DNA from: Glandiceps talaboti | Taxonomy: Eukaryota; Hemichordata; Enteropneusta; Spengelidae | Direction of reading: 5' to 3' | Assembly (NCBI RefSeq): GCF_964340395.1 | Contig: NC_135554.1 | Coordinates: 27,706,592-27,770,591, forward strand | DNA: 64,000 nt | Shown: positions 61,318-64,000 of the stretch, piece by piece | How positions within the stretch are numbered: position 1 is the stretch's first letter | Layout: each line of letters begins with the position of its first letter | The notes under the pieces: generated by a model | Database searches by the model: none | What the model saw: only the letters and a program-made list of their open reading frames with translations | Told to the model about the DNA's origin: nothing | Made by a program: the position numbers and the translations under genes

Positions 61318-62575
61318 TGAATCATTTGCATCCCTCCATTGAATCCTTTGCATCTCTCCATTGAATCATGTGCAGCCCTCCATCATCTCCGGTTGAATCA
61401 TTTGCACACCGCCATTGACTCATTTGCATACCTTCATTGATTCATTTGCATCCCTCCATTGAATCATTTGCATACTTCCATTGAATTATTTGCATACCTT
61501 CATTGATTCATTTGCATCCCTCCATTGAATCATTTGCATACTTCCATTGAATTATTTGCATACTTCCATTGAATCATTTGTATACCTTCATTGATTCATT
61601 TGCATCCCTCCATTGAATCATTTGCATACTTCCATTGAATCATTTGCATACTTTCATTGAATTATTTGCATACTTCCATTGAATCATTTGCATACTTTCA
61701 TTGAATCATTTGCATACTTCCATTGAATCATTTGCATCATTTGCATCCCTCCATTGAATCATTTGCATTATTTGCATACCTTCATTGATTCATTTGCATA
61801 CTTCCATTGAATCATTTGCATACCTTCATTGATTCATTTGCATCCCTCCATTGAATCATTTGCATACTTTCATTGAATTATTTGCATACTTCCATTGAAT
61901 CATTTGTATACTTCCATTGAATCATTTGCATACTTCCATTGAATCATTTGCATACTTCCATTGAATCATTTGCATACTTCCATTGAATCATTTGCATACT
62001 TTCATTGAATCATTTGCATACTTCCATTGAATCATTTGCATCATTTGCATCCCTCCATTGAATCATTTGCATTATTTGCATACCTCCATTGAATCATTTG
62101 CATACTTTCATTGAATTATTTGCATACCTCCATTGAATCATTTGCATACTTTCATTGAATTATTTGCATACCTTCATTGATTCATTTGCATCCCTCCATT
62201 GAATCATTTGCATACTTTCATTGAATTATTTGCATACCTCCATTGAATCATTTGCATACCTCCATTGAATCATTTGCATACCTCCATTGAATCATTTGCA
62301 TACTTCCATTGAATCATTTGCATACTTCCATTGAATTATTTGCATACTTTCATTGAATTATTTGCATACCTCCATTGAATCATTTGCATACTTTCATTGA
62401 ATTATTTGCATACCTCCATTGAATCATTTGCATACCTCCATTGAATCATTTGCATACTTCCATTGAATCATTTGCATACTTTCATTGAATCATTTGCATA
62501 CTTTCATTGAATCATTTGCATTATTTGCATACCTCCATTGAATCATTTGCATACCTCCATTGAATCATTTGTATA
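61318..62575. repeat. ~22-bp satellite-like array carrying the octamer ATTTGCAT in most units
   Basis: Unit about 22 bp: CATTGAATCATTTGCATAC plus TTC/CTC/CCTC. By eye about 54 exact ATTTGCAT octamers (reverse ATGCAAAT, the POU-domain site) in 1.26 kb. Variants are concentrated at GAATCA/GAATTA/GATTCA and ACTTCC/ACCTCC/ACTTTC/TCCCTCC. Confidence 0.97.
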
Positions 62576-63073
62576 TCCAAACATGTATTTCGACTTTAGT
62601 CACTAAAGAGCGCAAGTTAATAGAACTCAAAATGCTATCACGTTTTGTGCCAGGCAACATATTGCTATTGTTGTGGAAGAAAACGATTCAATGCAGCGAC
62701 GTTACGTTTGTAATGAAGTGCTTGGTGATACATATCTCTGGAACACAGATTTCTACATCATTGTCAAGTTGCAAAAGTTTGGAATATATTTGATGGTATT
62801 GTTTATCAACACCTCTGGAGCATCGCACGGCAAAATCAATGGCACGTAGGTGAACGCAATTGTGATACAGAAGTTGATTTTTTAAAACAACTTTCCTTTC
62901 TTGTTATCAAATCGACTATTGACAAATATAGGCAGATAGAGAAAAACATCTCAGTAGGTACTAGGTGCACTATAGATGCATGAATTGACTAGTAGTACCA
63001 AATATACAATGATAATGTAAAATGTATCTGAACAAGTGCTGAATATATTGAATATATCATATATGAATACTAA
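62576..63073. other. Intergenic, nothing recognised
   Basis: A 77-codon plus-strand ORF at 62560-62793 begins in the preceding array and has no recognisable content. Confidence 0.65.

Positions 63074-63160
<87 letters not shown>
63074..63160. repeat. (TA)n microsatellite
   Basis: About 43 TA units. Confidence 0.98.
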
Positions 63161-63164
<4 letters not shown>

Positions 63165-63726
63165 CATATGTACACCTAGCCGTCAACGACCCACCTGTCC
63201 ACCTGTCTGTACACATACCCTCGCACTATACGCAGTCAGCGAGCCCATGTACACCTGATGATCCTTCTGGTGAAACTGACCGTAGTGTAAACCCATAATG
63301 AAATAACAGACTCGTCTTCTGTCATTTTACGTGACAGTGATTTTAATTTTTAGTCATTTTGAAGGTAGTTAAATTTACATATCCAAAACGGTTAGTGACA
63401 ATATCAATCATAGCGTCGTTTAAGTAGCAATGTCAGTAAAAGTACTCACAGAAAATCTCAGTGAAACTATTTGTTGTATGTAACATAATGTTAACGTCAA
63501 TACATGCCTTCAATCACATTACAATTGTTTTTCTGGCATTGTTTAACAGTTGAGTGCATACTAAGGATCCCCTCGTATACGGTATAATAAATGACGTCAT
63601 TGGATTGTTTATAAGTCATGTCTTAATACCTTTCAATTGTATGTAGTGATTACATTTAACTTGAGTAAGTATCATACTACGAATACCTTTTGAATATGCA
63701 GGAACACTTTTCATTGCCCAAAGTCT

Positions 63727-63795
<69 letters not shown>

Positions 63796-64000
63796 TGTAG
63801 CCCTTTAATTGAATTATTTTTAATTTAATTTATTTAAATTTAATAGAGACATTACACAACTGTTAAATTCAATCCAATTACATATTATAATTACATTAAA
63901 GTTGCTTTATCAAATAAATGAATGGGACTAATACTTACTGTTCATTGAACTGTATGCAACGACTTTAACAACTAACATAATCCTAGAACGAACATCGATT
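63161..64000. other. Right edge of window, with (CA)n 63730-63793
   Basis: AT-rich; one (CA)n of about 32 units. No gene recognised. Confidence 0.8.

Noticed and set aside
61318-62575. 22-bp array as a CRISPR or centromeric satellite
   Set aside because: No spacers, and the length is far too small and isolated to argue for a centromere.

Overview
This is animal nuclear DNA. It is AT-rich, full of microsatellites and minisatellites, and has intron-split genes with GT..AG boundaries. The one gene I can establish is a complete patched (Hedgehog receptor) homologue on the minus strand, from an ATG at 47992 to a TAG at 1105. I assembled 24 coding exons by hand. Their lengths sum to 4026 nt (1341 codons plus stop), every junction is GT..AG, and phase is kept at every splice. 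Many internal exons have the lengths I recall for human PTCH1 (193, 190, 70, 122, 148, 132, 126, 119, 281, 138, 143 and 100 nt), so the ancestral bilaterian exon structure is retained. Protein divergence, the lack of PPxY motifs and the small-repeat landscape suggest a non-vertebrate bilaterian, probably marine. I cannot name the species.

Layout: 1-1104 is the 3' flank and probable 3' UTR, with a 34-bp tandem repeat and a possible AATAAA near the left edge. 1105-47992 is patched. Its largest introns are intron 2 (11.7 kb), intron 12 (7.9 kb) and intron 21 (4.5 kb). Several introns carry minisatellites: 29 bp x ~37, 16 bp x ~31, 46/40 bp x ~12, and one intron made largely of a degenerate repeat. 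48000-48500 is the likely promoter, with a perfect GC box, CCAAT boxes, an AP-1 site, an RFX-like X-box and a CRE-like site. 48500-64000 has no gene I can establish. It holds a possible divergent first exon (76-codon ORF at 48569), one copy of a dispersed repeat whose inverted partner lies in patched intron 2, compound microsatellites, a very homogeneous 63-bp array, and a 1.26-kb array of a ~22-bp unit that carries the octamer ATTTGCAT about 54 times.

The predicted protein has the full patched architecture: a short cytoplasmic N-terminus, TM1, extracellular domain 1, a sterol-sensing domain (TM2-6) with the GxGxDD signature, a cytoplasmic middle loop, TM7, extracellular domain 2, TM8-12 with the conserved acidic residue in TM10, and a cytoplasmic tail with conserved patched motifs. 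The most interesting leftovers are a decayed duplicate of exon 17 in intron 16, the octamer array, a cluster of three perfect CArG boxes, a perfect Gli site in intron 12, and the regulatory-looking gap between patched and the divergent ORF.
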